Origin: Terriglobia bacterium
Lineage (GTDB): Bacteria > Acidobacteriota > Terriglobia > Versatilivoradales > Versatilivoraceae
Length of the DNA stretch: 64,000 bases
Direction of reading: 5' to 3'
NCBI GenBank assembly: GCA_022452285.1
Contig: JAKUNG010000002.1
Span: 206,576-270,575, forward strand
Part shown: piece after piece, positions 27,537 through 36,529 of the stretch
Layout: each line of letters begins with the position of its first letter
Numbering within the stretch: position 1 is the stretch's first letter
Notes under the pieces: generated by a model
What the model was told of the DNA's origin: nothing
Databases searched by the model: none
Seen by the model: the letters and a program-made list of their open reading frames with translations, nothing else
Position numbers and translations under genes: made by a program

Positions 27537-29660
27537 CTAACTAGATGCCTGTTGAATAAATATGTCTTGGGCATTCCTAGAACAGTCATCCCCTAATGGA
27601 CTCCGGATAACATATTGCCCATCGGGCTTAAGGTCCCATGCAGAACAGTTGTCCTCCTCATAAACTCTAATAATATTATCGATCTCACCCTTGAGGTTTT
27701 GATCCTGAATCATAATGACGGTCTCCACCCGGTCATTAAGATTTCGTTTCATTAGGTCAGCTGACCCCAAATAATATTCTGGATTCCCCTTGTTATGGAA
27801 TCTAAAGATCCGGCTATGCTCCAGAAAACGGTTCACTATGCTGTAAACTCGTATTCCTTCAGAAAGACCGGCGATACCTGGGCAAAGACAACACAAGCCC
27901 CTGATGTTAAGGGTAATTGGAACGCCGACACTACTTGCTGAATAAAACTCACTGATAATTTCCAAGTCTTGGAGCTGGTTGAGCTTGGCATAGATTCCGC
28001 TAGGACGGCCAAGCTTTGCTTGCTCTGCTTCTCGACGAATTAAATCCTGTAAACGCTGCCGCATTGAAATTGGTGCAACCAAAACTTTTTGATAATTTTC
28101 ATTGAAAAACTTTAATGGGCCACCATTAAGATCAGCTCCACCGGCAAGAACATTGTATAGATTTGAGATTTCTTCACAGAGGTGAGTCTCCGAAGTTAAT
28201 ATCCCAAGATCTTCGTAAAGCCTAGCTGTTTCTGAATGGTAGTTCCCAGTGCCAATGTGGGCATATTGCCGATTCTTTTTCCCTTCCTTTCTGTCTACCA
28301 GGATTAACTTTGCATGGGTCTTTAAACGTCTCACACCATAATTAACCTGGACACCCTCTTTTTCTAAGAACTTACCCCAGGCAATGTTGGCTGCCTCGTC
28401 AAACCGAGCAGTAATTTCAATCAATACTGTTACCTTTTTACCTTGGCGTGCAGCTAGAACCAAGGTCTTAATAATGTCTGAATCCCTACTAGTTCTATAT
28501 ATCGTCATTCTAATTGCTAAAACAGTTGGATCCAAAGCTGCTAAATTTAGAAACTTGAGGACAGAAGAATCAAAACTATGGTATGGATAGTGAAGTAAAA
28601 TATCACCCTTATTGATTTCTTTAAAAAAATTAGAGGAAACATCAAATTCAGCACCAGCCAGACGTGGATGATCAACTGGATAGTGCTTGGAAAATCTAAG
28701 TTTTGATGCCCCCTTAACATTAAGCTGCGTTAGACTTTCTAATCCTAAAAAATGGTTTACTATGTAAAGTTCCTTGCGCTTAATCTTAAATTGCTTCCTC
28801 AACAGCTTAATTAAACTGGCAGGCATACCGTTACTGACTTGAATTCGAACAACACCAGCAAAACGCCGTAATTTTAATTCTGCACTCACCTGTTCAACAA
28901 AGCTATTTGATTCACTGTAAAAATTTTCTTCCGGTATAGGTTCTATTTGTCCTTCCATTCCACGAGTCACTCGAAAATAGTGGATATTTGAGAACTCCAA
29001 AGAGGGATACACTTGATTCAGATTAGCCGCAATTACTTGTTCTATTGGAACTGAAATATTTCCATTCTGAAGTTCAAGCCAACGTGGCAAGCCACTAGGA
29101 ATCTTAAGATACAAAACTTGCCTGTCTCCTTCCTTTCTTTCCGGAAGAAATGTGACCAAATTTAGTTGGAGATTCTCAACAAATGGGAAAGACCTACTTT
29201 CATTCACAACTAAGGGTCTGAGAATCGGCTGAATCGATTTCTCAAAGTAACAATGAAGCTCTTGTTTTTGGCTTGCACTTAACTCATTATAATGACTAAT
29301 TCCGCTTCCAATAGATCCCAAGGCTGGAAGAAGTTCTTTATTAACAACAGCTTCCAAGATATCAACCTGTTGCCGTAGCTCCTTACGGCAATCTTCAAGT
29401 TCTTTTTTTGCTTGTAAACGACCACTAAAAAGATTTTTTAACCCAACCTTTGCCTTTTTTTTTAGGTTATTAGTACGCTTTATAAAAAATTCAGAATGCA
29501 GCATCTCAACGATACCAGCAAATCGAATTCTTTCTAGCAGAGGAACCTGTTGACTAGCCACCATAGCCAACACCCTACGAGTAAAAGTTAGCCAACTAAG
29601 GTCTCGATTGCTAAATTTTTTGGAAAAATCAAAACCTGTGTCTTCATTTGGCAATTGCAT
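27537..29660 (-). CDS. ppk1: Polyphosphate kinase 1
   Basis: 707-residue PPK1, the usual length. The N-terminal domain opens with SNRDLSWLTFTRRVL; the catalytic PLD-like domains carry THAKLILVDR, IGTGNYHSETARLYEDLG, FLEHSRIFRFHN and SADLMKRNLNDRVE. The histidines in THAK and EHSR are the expected active-site ones. The enzyme makes polyphosphate from ATP, reversibly, at the inner membrane face. An ATG at 29660 follows a GTG; GGA nine bases upstream is a modest ribosome site. No exopolyphosphatase gene is next to it. This is the most clearly housekeeping gene in the window. Confidence 0.95.
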   Translation of the reverse strand: MQLPNEDTGFDFSKKFSNRDLSWLTFTRRVLAMVASQQVPLLERIRFAGIVEMLHSEFFIKRTNNLKKKAKVGLKNLFSGRLQAKKELEDCRKELRQQVDILEAVVNKELLPALGSIGSGISHYNELSASQKQELHCYFEKSIQPILRPLVVNESRSFPFVENLQLNLVTFLPERKEGDRQVLYLKIPSGLPRWLELQNGNISVPIEQVIAANLNQVYPSLEFSNIHYFRVTRGMEGQIEPIPEENFYSESNSFVEQVSAELKLRRFAGVVRIQVSNGMPASLIKLLRKQFKIKRKELYIVNHFLGLESLTQLNVKGASKLRFSKHYPVDHPRLAGAEFDVSSNFFKEINKGDILLHYPYHSFDSSVLKFLNLAALDPTVLAIRMTIYRTSRDSDIIKTLVLAARQGKKVTVLIEITARFDEAANIAWGKFLEKEGVQVNYGVRRLKTHAKLILVDRKEGKKNRQYAHIGTGNYHSETARLYEDLGILTSETHLCEEISNLYNVLAGGADLNGGPLKFFNENYQKVLVAPISMRQRLQDLIRREAEQAKLGRPSGIYAKLNQLQDLEIISEFYSASSVGVPITLNIRGLCCLCPGIAGLSEGIRVYSIVNRFLEHSRIFRFHNKGNPEYYLGSADLMKRNLNDRVETVIMIQDQNLKGEIDNIIRVYEEDNCSAWDLKPDGQYVIRSPLGDDCSRNAQDIFIQQASS

Positions 29661-29940
29661 CACTAAATTCCAATCCCAACTTAAGCTATCAACTATTTTC
29701 TCTATTTTTTAGAGTAGAGGATCTAACAATTAAAGACAAAAATACCCATACGATATCATAATCAAATAATCCAGTTCCTAATAACCTATTAACTGTAGGT
29801 TAAACCCATTGAAGTCAAAAGTTGCATAAGGACTCTTTATTTATAATCTTGTTAATGCTACTCTAGTGGTTTTCCTTAGTGAAGCTTTCTAGACCCACTT
29901 GGATTTCTCCGAAGGCTTCTAAAAAAGAAAGAACAAAACT

Positions 29941-31266
29941 ATTAACATAACAAAACGAAAATTTATACCCTACTCACTACGAAACATCGAAAATATTCCA
30001 CAAATTAAGGCCTTAAAAGCACAGGATTTAATCGGACTAAAAGCAGTTGGATCTGTTCTTCCTTTTCGGGTTAATAATTATGTCGTTGAGGAGCTAATCG
30101 ATTGGGATAATATCCCAGAAGATCCAATCTACCAATTAACCTTCCCTCAACGAGGGATGCTTGCCCAAAGAGATTATTCTAGACTTGTGGAACTTGTCTG
30201 GAAAAAAGCACCTTCAAAAGAAATTAAGCAGGTCGCACATCAGATTCAGAAAACTCTCAATCCTCATCCCGCCGAACAAATGCAATTAAATGTTCCTAGT
30301 ATGAATCAGTTGACGCTAGAGGGCGTTCAGCATAAATACAAAGAAACTGTACTTTTTTTCCCAAGCCAAGGACAGACTTGTCATTCGTACTGTACATACT
30401 GCTTCCGTTGGGCTCAATTTGTTGGAATTAAGGAATTGCAGTTTCAGTCAAATGAAATTAAACATTTGGTTGATTACCTCAAACCTCGCCGAAAAGTTTC
30501 AAATGTTCTTTTTACGGGAGGGGACCCTCTAATAATGAAAACTGAGATTCTCCGTCGATATATTGAACCTCTTCTAATTCCTGAGCTCGACCACATCACA
30601 ACAATTCGCATTGGAACTAAAGCAACTTCATACTGGCCATACCGTTTTGTGACTGATTCTGACTCAGATGAATTGTTGCGACTTTTTGAGAAATGCCAGA
30701 AAGCCGGAAAAACTATTGCCATAATGGCTCATTATAGCCATCCCCGTGAACTAGAGACTTCTATTAGCCAAGTTGCCGTCCAGCGGATTCGAAATTCTGG
30801 GGCAATAATTCGCTGCCAAGCCCCTTTAATCCGAAAGGTTAATGATGATAGCAGTCTCTGGCGAGATCTTTGGTCAATGCAGGTCAAGCTAGGGATGATT
30901 CCCTACTATATGTTCATTGAAAGAGATACTGGTCCAAAAAACTACTTCGAAATCCCACTTCATAAATCATTGGAAATCTTTCAGAACGCATATAAACAAG
31001 TCTCTGGCCTTGCTCGCACTGTAAGGGGGCCATCTATGTCCGCTACTCCGGGCAAGGTAGTCATTGACGGAGTGTCCCATATAAATAAAGAAAAAGTTTT
31101 TGTACTAAAATTCATTCAAGCTCGAAATCCTGATTGGGTCGGGCGTCCATTTTTTGCCAAATTTGATCCAACTGCCACTTGGTTAAGTGATCTTTGCCCG
31201 GCTTTTGGAAAACAGAACTTCTTTTTTGAAGAAACCCCTGAACCAATCGAACGAGCTTTACCCTAG
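29941..31266 (+). CDS. Lysine 2,3-aminomutase-family radical SAM protein with non-canonical start
   Basis: 441 residues from the proposed start. The radical SAM cluster is CHSYCTYC (CxxxCxxC), followed by GGDP and, near the end, ATPGKVVIDG, where Lys is the expected PLP lysine. The family moves an amino group from carbon 2 to 3 of lysine or a related amino acid. The first ATG in frame is at 30157, but the 72 codons before it encode a conserved KamA-type N-terminus (YSLRNIENIPQIKAL; VLPFRVNNYVVEELIDWDNI; EDPIYQLTFPQ). That stretch has no ATG, GTG or TTG after the last upstream stop (29920). ATT at 29941 is the most plausible start; the alternative is an upstream frameshift. Confidence 0.83.
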   Translation: MNITKRKFIPYSLRNIENIPQIKALKAQDLIGLKAVGSVLPFRVNNYVVEELIDWDNIPEDPIYQLTFPQRGMLAQRDYSRLVELVWKKAPSKEIKQVAHQIQKTLNPHPAEQMQLNVPSMNQLTLEGVQHKYKETVLFFPSQGQTCHSYCTYCFRWAQFVGIKELQFQSNEIKHLVDYLKPRRKVSNVLFTGGDPLIMKTEILRRYIEPLLIPELDHITTIRIGTKATSYWPYRFVTDSDSDELLRLFEKCQKAGKTIAIMAHYSHPRELETSISQVAVQRIRNSGAIIRCQAPLIRKVNDDSSLWRDLWSMQVKLGMIPYYMFIERDTGPKNYFEIPLHKSLEIFQNAYKQVSGLARTVRGPSMSATPGKVVIDGVSHINKEKVFVLKFIQARNPDWVGRPFFAKFDPTATWLSDLCPAFGKQNFFFEETPEPIERALP

Positions 31267-31393
31267 TAACACTGGATACCATTTCAGCTAAACCTGAGAC
31301 TTTTTAGGGATTTGGATATGAATGAATTTTTTCATGGCTGACTCGATACAAATCTGATTAATAGATGAGTAAAAACTTTTCAGGAACTAATCT

Positions 31394-32419
31394 ATGAGAG
31401 GAGCTTTCTACGCTGGCCAGAAAAAGATCCAAATCAATTCCTGTGTCTCAGACACAACGCCAAATGACCATGTAAAAATCGCCGTTTCTTATTGTGGAAT
31501 TTGTGGTACTGATCTCCATATTTTTCATGGCCATATGGATCAGCGAATTAAAGTTCCCCAAGTCATTGGTCATGAAATGTCCGGTACAATCATTGATGTT
31601 GGCAGTCAGGTCCAAAATTGGAATCCAGGTGATCGAGTAACCGTGAGACCTTTAGATCCTTGTAACACCTGCCCAGCTTGTAATGCCGGCCACTCCCACA
31701 TTTGTCAAAATCTCAAATTCCTTGGCATAGATACCCCAGGGGCAATGCAGAGTGTTTGGACAGTACCTGCACATACTCTCCATCGATTACCTTCAGATCT
31801 TTCACTTAGGACTGGTGCTCTAATTGAACCCATGGCTGTAGCTTGTCATGACGTTCGTTTGGCAGAAATCCTGCCAGATGAATTTGCTCTAGTTCAAGGA
31901 GGCGGACCGATCGGGTTACTGGTTGCGTTAGTTGCCAAAATGCAGGGTGCCCGCGTAGTTATATCTGAGTTAAACCCCTATCGGCTTGCCCTTGCTAACC
32001 AAATGGGCCTATCTACAGTTAATCCAAATGAACTTGATTTAATTGAGTTTGTAAATCAAGAAACTTCTGGAGCTGGAGCAGACATTGTTTTTGAAGTTTC
32101 TGGAAGTAAAGCTGGAGCATCGGTGATGACTCAGCTCCTACGAACTCGAGGGCGTATAGTCGTAGTAGCAATACATAGTCAACCTACCGAGATAGACCTC
32201 TTTCGCTTTTTCTGGCGTGAATTAAAACTTATTGGAGTTCGTGTCTACGAACCTGAAGATTTTGAAGAGGCAATTAATATAGTGAGCTCTGAAAAGACAC
32301 TTTTAGACCAGCTCATTACTAAGGTTCTACCACTGGAAGAATCTGAAACAGGTTTTCATGAACTCACACAGGGAGGCCAAACCATGAAAATTTTGCTTCA
32401 GTGTTCAACTAACGATTAG
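31394..32419 (+). CDS. Zinc-dependent alcohol/sugar dehydrogenase (MDR)
   Basis: 341-residue medium-chain dehydrogenase. The catalytic zinc ligands are Cys in CGICGTD, His and Glu in IGHEMSG; the structural zinc site is CNTCPAC...HSHIC. The Rossmann motif is GGGPIG. It resembles L-threonine-, sorbitol- and galactitol-type dehydrogenases. AGGAA precedes the ATG. It is the first gene of a compact operon with an SDR 10 bases downstream and a sugar-phosphate-isomerase-like gene, a layout typical for catabolism of a sugar acid or polyol. Substrate unknown. Confidence 0.88.
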   Translation: MRGAFYAGQKKIQINSCVSDTTPNDHVKIAVSYCGICGTDLHIFHGHMDQRIKVPQVIGHEMSGTIIDVGSQVQNWNPGDRVTVRPLDPCNTCPACNAGHSHICQNLKFLGIDTPGAMQSVWTVPAHTLHRLPSDLSLRTGALIEPMAVACHDVRLAEILPDEFALVQGGGPIGLLVALVAKMQGARVVISELNPYRLALANQMGLSTVNPNELDLIEFVNQETSGAGADIVFEVSGSKAGASVMTQLLRTRGRIVVVAIHSQPTEIDLFRFFWRELKLIGVRVYEPEDFEEAINIVSSEKTLLDQLITKVLPLEESETGFHELTQGGQTMKILLQCSTND

Positions 32420-32429
32420 AGGGAAAACT

Positions 32430-33200
32430 ATGAGCGTTTTGGATCTGTTTCGACTAGACAACAAGATCGCATTAGTTACGGGTTGTCGAAGAGGCATTGG
32501 ACAGGCAATGGCGTTAGCTCTGGCTGAAGCCGGGGCAGATATCATTGGAGTCAGTCGATCATTAGAAAGTACAGGATCTCAAACAGAATCTAACATTCTA
32601 AATTTAGGACGTAAATTTAAAGGTTATGCTTGTGACTTTTCGAATCGATCAGAAGTTCAAGAATTTGCAAAGAAAGTAATTAACGATTTTCCAACAATTG
32701 ATATCTTAGTAAACAATGCAGGGAATATTCTCAGAAAACCAGCAACTGAACATCCAGACGAGTACTGGGATGAGATTATTGAAACAAACTTAAACGCCCA
32801 ATTTATTCTAAGTAGAGAAATTGGTAAGCGAATGGTAGAACGTGGGTCCGGAAAAATTATCTTTACAGCTTCACTTCTAACTTTCCAAGGAGGTATTACA
32901 GTTCCAAGTTACGCAGCTAGCAAAGGTGGAATTGGGCAACTAACCAAGGCCCTGGCTAATGAATGGGCGGCTAAAGGCGTACAAGTCAATGCAATAGCCC
33001 CTGGATATATTAAAACTGATAATACAGCAGCATTACAATCAGACCCCGTGCGCAACCCCGCAATTTTAGAGAGAATCCCAGCTGGACGATGGGGAGAGCC
33101 AGACGATTTTTGCGGTACGATTGTGTACTTAGCCTCTGCAGCCTCAAACTATGTTAATGGCTCTGTAGTTCTTGTCGATGGAGGATGGATGGCAAGATGA
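32430..33200 (+). CDS. SDR oxidoreductase, KduD/gluconate-dehydrogenase-like
   Basis: 256-residue classical short-chain dehydrogenase. The cofactor motif is TGCRRGIGQ, with NNAGN, then the catalytic Ser in TASLLTF and Tyr-Lys in YAASKGG; the C-terminus VNGSVVLVDGGW is canonical. The closest well-known relatives by pattern are 2-deoxy-D-gluconate 3-dehydrogenase (KduD) and gluconate 5-dehydrogenase. AGGG stands before the ATG; the gene starts 10 bases after the dehydrogenase stop, so they are co-transcribed. Likely oxidises or reduces a sugar acid intermediate. Confidence 0.88.
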   Translation: MSVLDLFRLDNKIALVTGCRRGIGQAMALALAEAGADIIGVSRSLESTGSQTESNILNLGRKFKGYACDFSNRSEVQEFAKKVINDFPTIDILVNNAGNILRKPATEHPDEYWDEIIETNLNAQFILSREIGKRMVERGSGKIIFTASLLTFQGGITVPSYAASKGGIGQLTKALANEWAAKGVQVNAIAPGYIKTDNTAALQSDPVRNPAILERIPAGRWGEPDDFCGTIVYLASAASNYVNGSVVLVDGGWMAR

Positions 33201-33281
33201 ACAAAGAAAAGTTATCCAACTAAAACTAAATTTGCGGTCTTCTTAAAAGCTAGGTTAAAACTAACGGAGGAACAAGCAGAC

Positions 33282-34172
33282 ATGAAACTTACCCTAGACC
33301 CCCTAATGCACTGTGACCGATCCCTTCCCGATGTAACCCGTCTCGTTGCTGAACTGGGATGGAAAAACCTAGAACTTTGTTCACGAGATGACTTTTTCCC
33401 TGAATACTGGCCTCCGCGCCCTGACAAGAAGCGGGTCAGTGAATTCAAAACAGCCCTTGATGAAACCGGTGTAAGCTTAGTAACTGCCTTACTTACCTAT
33501 CGATGGTCTAGTCCTAATGAGGAAGAACGTCTAGCTGCGATACGTTATTGGAAGCGAGCTATTCCTATTCTTCTAGAACTTGAATGCCAAACAGTTAACA
33601 CAATTTTCGATCGAGGACCATCACCTCAATCAACAGGTTATTTGGGTCCAGAAGCCACAGCAGAAGCTAGTGAAGTAGCATTTTGGAAATCCATGGAAGA
33701 ACTACTTCCAATTTTTGAAATGAATAAACTTCCATTACATATTGAAGCCCATCCTGATGATTTTGTAGAACAAAACAACCTGGCAGTCGATATGATCCGT
33801 TCAATCAATTCCCCCTGGATTCGATATCTATACTGTGCACCACATACTTTTTACCTTGGTGACGACATTGGTGAAATGCTTCGTTATGCAGCTCCAGTCT
33901 TAGCTCATGTGCATGTTGCCGACTCATTCAATCACAAAAGGGGTTGGCGTTATATTCTTAATCCTCCTGGCACACCTGCTCGGATTCATCAACACCTTGA
34001 CATTGGAATGGGTGAAGTTGACTGGGATACCTTTTTCAAAACTCTTGCAGAAATTGGTTTTGATGGCATATTAACTAGCCAAGTATTTTGTTGGGATGGT
34101 GACCGGGCACTGGAATCGTCCCGTTTCATGCTTAAAAAAATTCAGGAATATTTAGATAAATATTCTAAATAG
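33282..34172 (+). CDS. Sugar phosphate isomerase/epimerase (AP-endonuclease-2-like TIM barrel)
   Basis: 296-residue TIM-barrel protein of the xylose-isomerase-like family. Metal-binding positions are suggested by LHIEAHPDDF, YLYCAPHTFYLGDD and HVHVADSFNHKRG, followed by HLDIGMGEVDW, which is very typical of the IolE/IolI/sugar-epimerase group. GGAGG precedes the ATG. Third gene of the operon with the MDR and SDR dehydrogenases. Its stop codon lies inside the left 139-bp direct repeat. It would isomerise or epimerise a sugar (acid); the pathway is inferred from the neighbours only. Confidence 0.86.
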   Translation: MKLTLDPLMHCDRSLPDVTRLVAELGWKNLELCSRDDFFPEYWPPRPDKKRVSEFKTALDETGVSLVTALLTYRWSSPNEEERLAAIRYWKRAIPILLELECQTVNTIFDRGPSPQSTGYLGPEATAEASEVAFWKSMEELLPIFEMNKLPLHIEAHPDDFVEQNNLAVDMIRSINSPWIRYLYCAPHTFYLGDDIGEMLRYAAPVLAHVHVADSFNHKRGWRYILNPPGTPARIHQHLDIGMGEVDWDTFFKTLAEIGFDGILTSQVFCWDGDRALESSRFMLKKIQEYLDKYSK

Positions 34173-34306
34173 GAAAACCTGCTCTATCCGTCTTATTTGT
34201 TCTCTGAGATTCATACAACATCATTGCTTAACTAACAACTGTCTATCTCTCCTCTGGTTTCACTTGTTACAATCATCCAAACAATTAAAAAAAAATTGCA
34301 GACACA
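34168..34306 (+). repeat. 139-bp direct repeat, left copy
   Basis: Begins AATAGGAAAACCTGC inside the stop codon of the isomerase gene and ends at GACACA after an A9 tract. The copy at 38634-38772 matches it at all but three positions by direct reading. Same orientation. No coding function seen. The copies bracket 4.3 kb holding a helicase, a small basic protein, glutamate dehydrogenase and a membrane protein. Confidence 0.9.
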
Positions 34307-34371
34307 TTGGATCAAGATGAGCATGTCTCATTGTTATGTAAATATTGAAGTATCTCAGTAGGAGACGCCCT

Positions 34372-34409
34372 AACAGCCGTAAAACTCCCGAAGGAATTAA
34401 ACGGCTGTT
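34372..34409. terminator. Candidate terminator hairpin after DEAD-box helicase gene
   Basis: AACAGCCGT, 20 bases, ACGGCTGTT: a 9-bp perfect stem 31 bases beyond the helicase stop codon (minus strand). The loop is long and no clear U-run follows, so it is a likely but not certain terminator. Confidence 0.45.
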
Positions 34410-34439
34410 TGTTATGGCATCACTCGCTTCACGCTCAAG

Positions 34440-35804
34440 CTAGCTTATTCTAGTCTTCCTGATATTATTTTTTTTACCACTTATGGGCTTTCCTGCCAGG
34501 CGTTTCCGTGAAAAAGAGGCGTTTTTGCTCCGCCCCCTAAGACGAAAGGTCGACTCATTTCTCACTCTCCTCTTCTCACTCTTAATGGAATTTCCAACAT
34601 CAGGTTTCTTTCCGTTACTTCTACTTGCTATTGACTGAGAATGAAAGGGGTGATCCTGATCAACATTTAAAGGTCGATCGATTTCCCTCTCAATCGTTCT
34701 TAAATATGATTTTTCGCCAGCATCACAAAGAGATATGGCAATTCCTTCAGCACCCGCGCGAGCAGTCCGCCCTATTCTATGGACATAGCTCTCGGCTTCT
34801 TTCGGCAACTCGTAGTTTATAACGTGGGTAATTCCATTAACATCCAATCCACGCGAAGCAATATCTGTCGCAACCAGAACACGTACTTTTCCTGAACGAA
34901 ATTTCTCTAAAGCCTGTAAACGTGCGGGCTGTGATTTATTACCATGAATTGCCTCTGTGGAAATTTTGAGTTTGCTCAATTTTTTTGCTATCCGATTAGC
35001 CCCATGTTTAGTACGAGCGAAAACCAGAACTCGTTGAAATTTTTTATCTTCTTCAAGAATAGACTCCAGTAAAGCAAATTTATTTTCCCGGTCCACGAAC
35101 AATACTTTCTGTTCAACTTTATCCACGGTGCTAGATGAGGGGTTGACAGAAACTTTAACCGGATCATTTAGAAAGTTTTTGGAGAGCCTGACTATTTCGC
35201 TCGGGAGTGTCGCTGAAAATAACATGGTCTGTCGATTTGATGGAATCGCCGAACATATTTTTTTAATGTCTGGGAGAAATCCCATATCCAACATTCGGTC
35301 TGCCTCATCCAAGACAAGCACACCAACCTTATCCAAACGCAACTGTCTCTGGTTAAAAAGATCCAGAAGCCTTCCCGGAGTGGCAACCAAAATATCAACA
35401 CCGCGCGATAAAGCACGTATTTGCAAAGTTGGTCTCACTCCACCATAGACCACCGCCTGCTTGATTTTTAAATAACGTCCATAGATTCGAAAGCTTTCAC
35501 TGATCTGCGCAGCCAATTCTCTGGTTGGAACAAGTACTAGCGTGCGAACACCTTTCGGTCCTGCAACTTCACTATTTTGCTCGAGCCATTGCAGGATAGG
35601 CAGGGCAAACGCTGCTGTTTTCCCAGTTCCCGTTTGAGCACATCCTAAAAGGTCCCGACCTTGTACAAGATGGGGAATGGCCTTCTTTTGGATAGGTGTA
35701 GGCAGGGTATATTTTTCTTCGTGTACGGCCCGGCAAATAGGATTAATAAGATTCAAATTTTCAAAACTTATTTGTGCCGATTGAACTGATGCGTTTACTA
35801 ACAT
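34440..35804 (-). CDS. DEAD-box RNA helicase, RhlE-like
   Basis: 454 residues with every DEAD-box motif in order: Q motif (PTPIQ), AQTGTGKT, PTRELAAQ, TPGR, DEAD in VLDEADRMLD, SAT, ATDIASRGLDV, and HRIGRTARAG. A basic low-complexity tail (residues about 385-454, rich in Arg, Lys and Ser) follows, as in RhlE, and would bind RNA. The start at 35804 is set by AAGGAA 3-8 bases upstream; the frame extends 13 codons further without a ribosome site. RhlE proteins unwind RNA during ribosome assembly and cold stress. It lies inside the 4.3-kb repeat-bounded segment. Confidence 0.92.
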   Translation of the reverse strand: MLVNASVQSAQISFENLNLINPICRAVHEEKYTLPTPIQKKAIPHLVQGRDLLGCAQTGTGKTAAFALPILQWLEQNSEVAGPKGVRTLVLVPTRELAAQISESFRIYGRYLKIKQAVVYGGVRPTLQIRALSRGVDILVATPGRLLDLFNQRQLRLDKVGVLVLDEADRMLDMGFLPDIKKICSAIPSNRQTMLFSATLPSEIVRLSKNFLNDPVKVSVNPSSSTVDKVEQKVLFVDRENKFALLESILEEDKKFQRVLVFARTKHGANRIAKKLSKLKISTEAIHGNKSQPARLQALEKFRSGKVRVLVATDIASRGLDVNGITHVINYELPKEAESYVHRIGRTARAGAEGIAISLCDAGEKSYLRTIEREIDRPLNVDQDHPFHSQSIASRSNGKKPDVGNSIKSEKRRVRNESTFRLRGRSKNASFSRKRLAGKPISGKKNNIRKTRIS

Positions 35805-36324
35805 AATTTCCTTAAAATAATAAAAATGAATAGTGACCGACACAAGAACCCAAACGCCCTAAACACAGGTCTAAGTATCAAGCGCAGCTTTAATAAATAT
35901 GATTGGTTTTTTGTTGAGAAAAATGGGGGGGGGGTGAAGTCGGACTTAAATCAAAGGATCAAATAAAGATCCAAACCTTCCTCAACCAAAAAGGGAAAAT
36001 TCTCTTCTATTCAACACCACTAATTCTCCTGACGGTTTCAACCACAAACCGCCCTCCTATTTATACTACTCCAAAATAGATCTTAATGCCAGAATAAGAG
36101 CTATAGAAGCAACATACGAAGAAACAGAAGCAAGAAACAGAAACAAACCTTATCGAATCTTTACTCCGCTCAGATCAAAAAAGTACGCCGAGAGGTTACT
36201 CAAGAAAACATCTGAGAAGACTTCATCTAAAACTTAACAAGTAAGGATCGCTGCCATGAAACGGATTCAAGGTGATATAATTTCTCAAGGCTGAACATAC
36301 ATTTTCAATCACGGAGGAACAGAT
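35805..36324. other. Helicase upstream region with G10 tract and start-less open frame
   Basis: 520 bases. It contains a run of ten G (35925-35934), and the only long open frame is the start-less one at 35950-36237 described separately. The helicase ribosome site is at the left end. No RNA gene was recognised. Confidence 0.4.
35950..36237 (+). pseudogene. 95-codon open frame without start, possible gene remnant
   Basis: Open from just after a TAA (35947) to a TAA (36235) without any ATG, GTG or TTG. The translation is hydrophilic, includes PPSYLYYSKIDLNARIRAI, RNRNKPYRIFTPLR and KKYAERLLKK, and reads like real protein rather than AT-rich noise. It lies in the repeat-bounded segment. It may be the 3' part of a degraded gene, or chance. 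No family recognised. Confidence 0.25.
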
Positions 36325-36432
36325 ATGGGCGATAAAGGTTCTAAAGATAAAGGCAAACGAGAAACGCAGAAAAAGGCTCAGCATAGTAAAAAGGAAAAAC
36401 GACAATTGAAAAGAGAAAAGAAGAAAAAATAA
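36325..36432 (+). CDS. 35-residue lysine-rich small basic protein
   Basis: A tiny gene with a strong ribosome site (CGGAGG 7 bases before ATG). The product begins MGDKGSKDKGKRETQKK and ends in a run of basic residues, KREKKKK. Short proteins beginning MGDKGSKDKGK are a recurring small conserved protein in several bacterial groups (recalled, not searched); function unknown. About half the residues are Lys or Arg, suggesting nucleic acid binding. It sits between the helicase and glutamate dehydrogenase in the repeat-bounded segment. Confidence 0.75.
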   Translation: MGDKGSKDKGKRETQKKAQHSKKEKRQLKREKKKK

Positions 36433-36529
36433 AAATAAATTTGCGAAGGGTATATTTGTTAACGGCTCAAAAAAATATAGTGATATTGTTGACGTCAAAC
36501 TGCCTTAAACCCATTAGGTGAGGATAAAT

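Noticed and set aside
36223..36498. Phe/Leu-rich minus-strand frame opposite the small lysine-rich protein
   Set aside because: Complement of AAA/AAG codons; the plus-strand micro-gene has a strong ribosome site.
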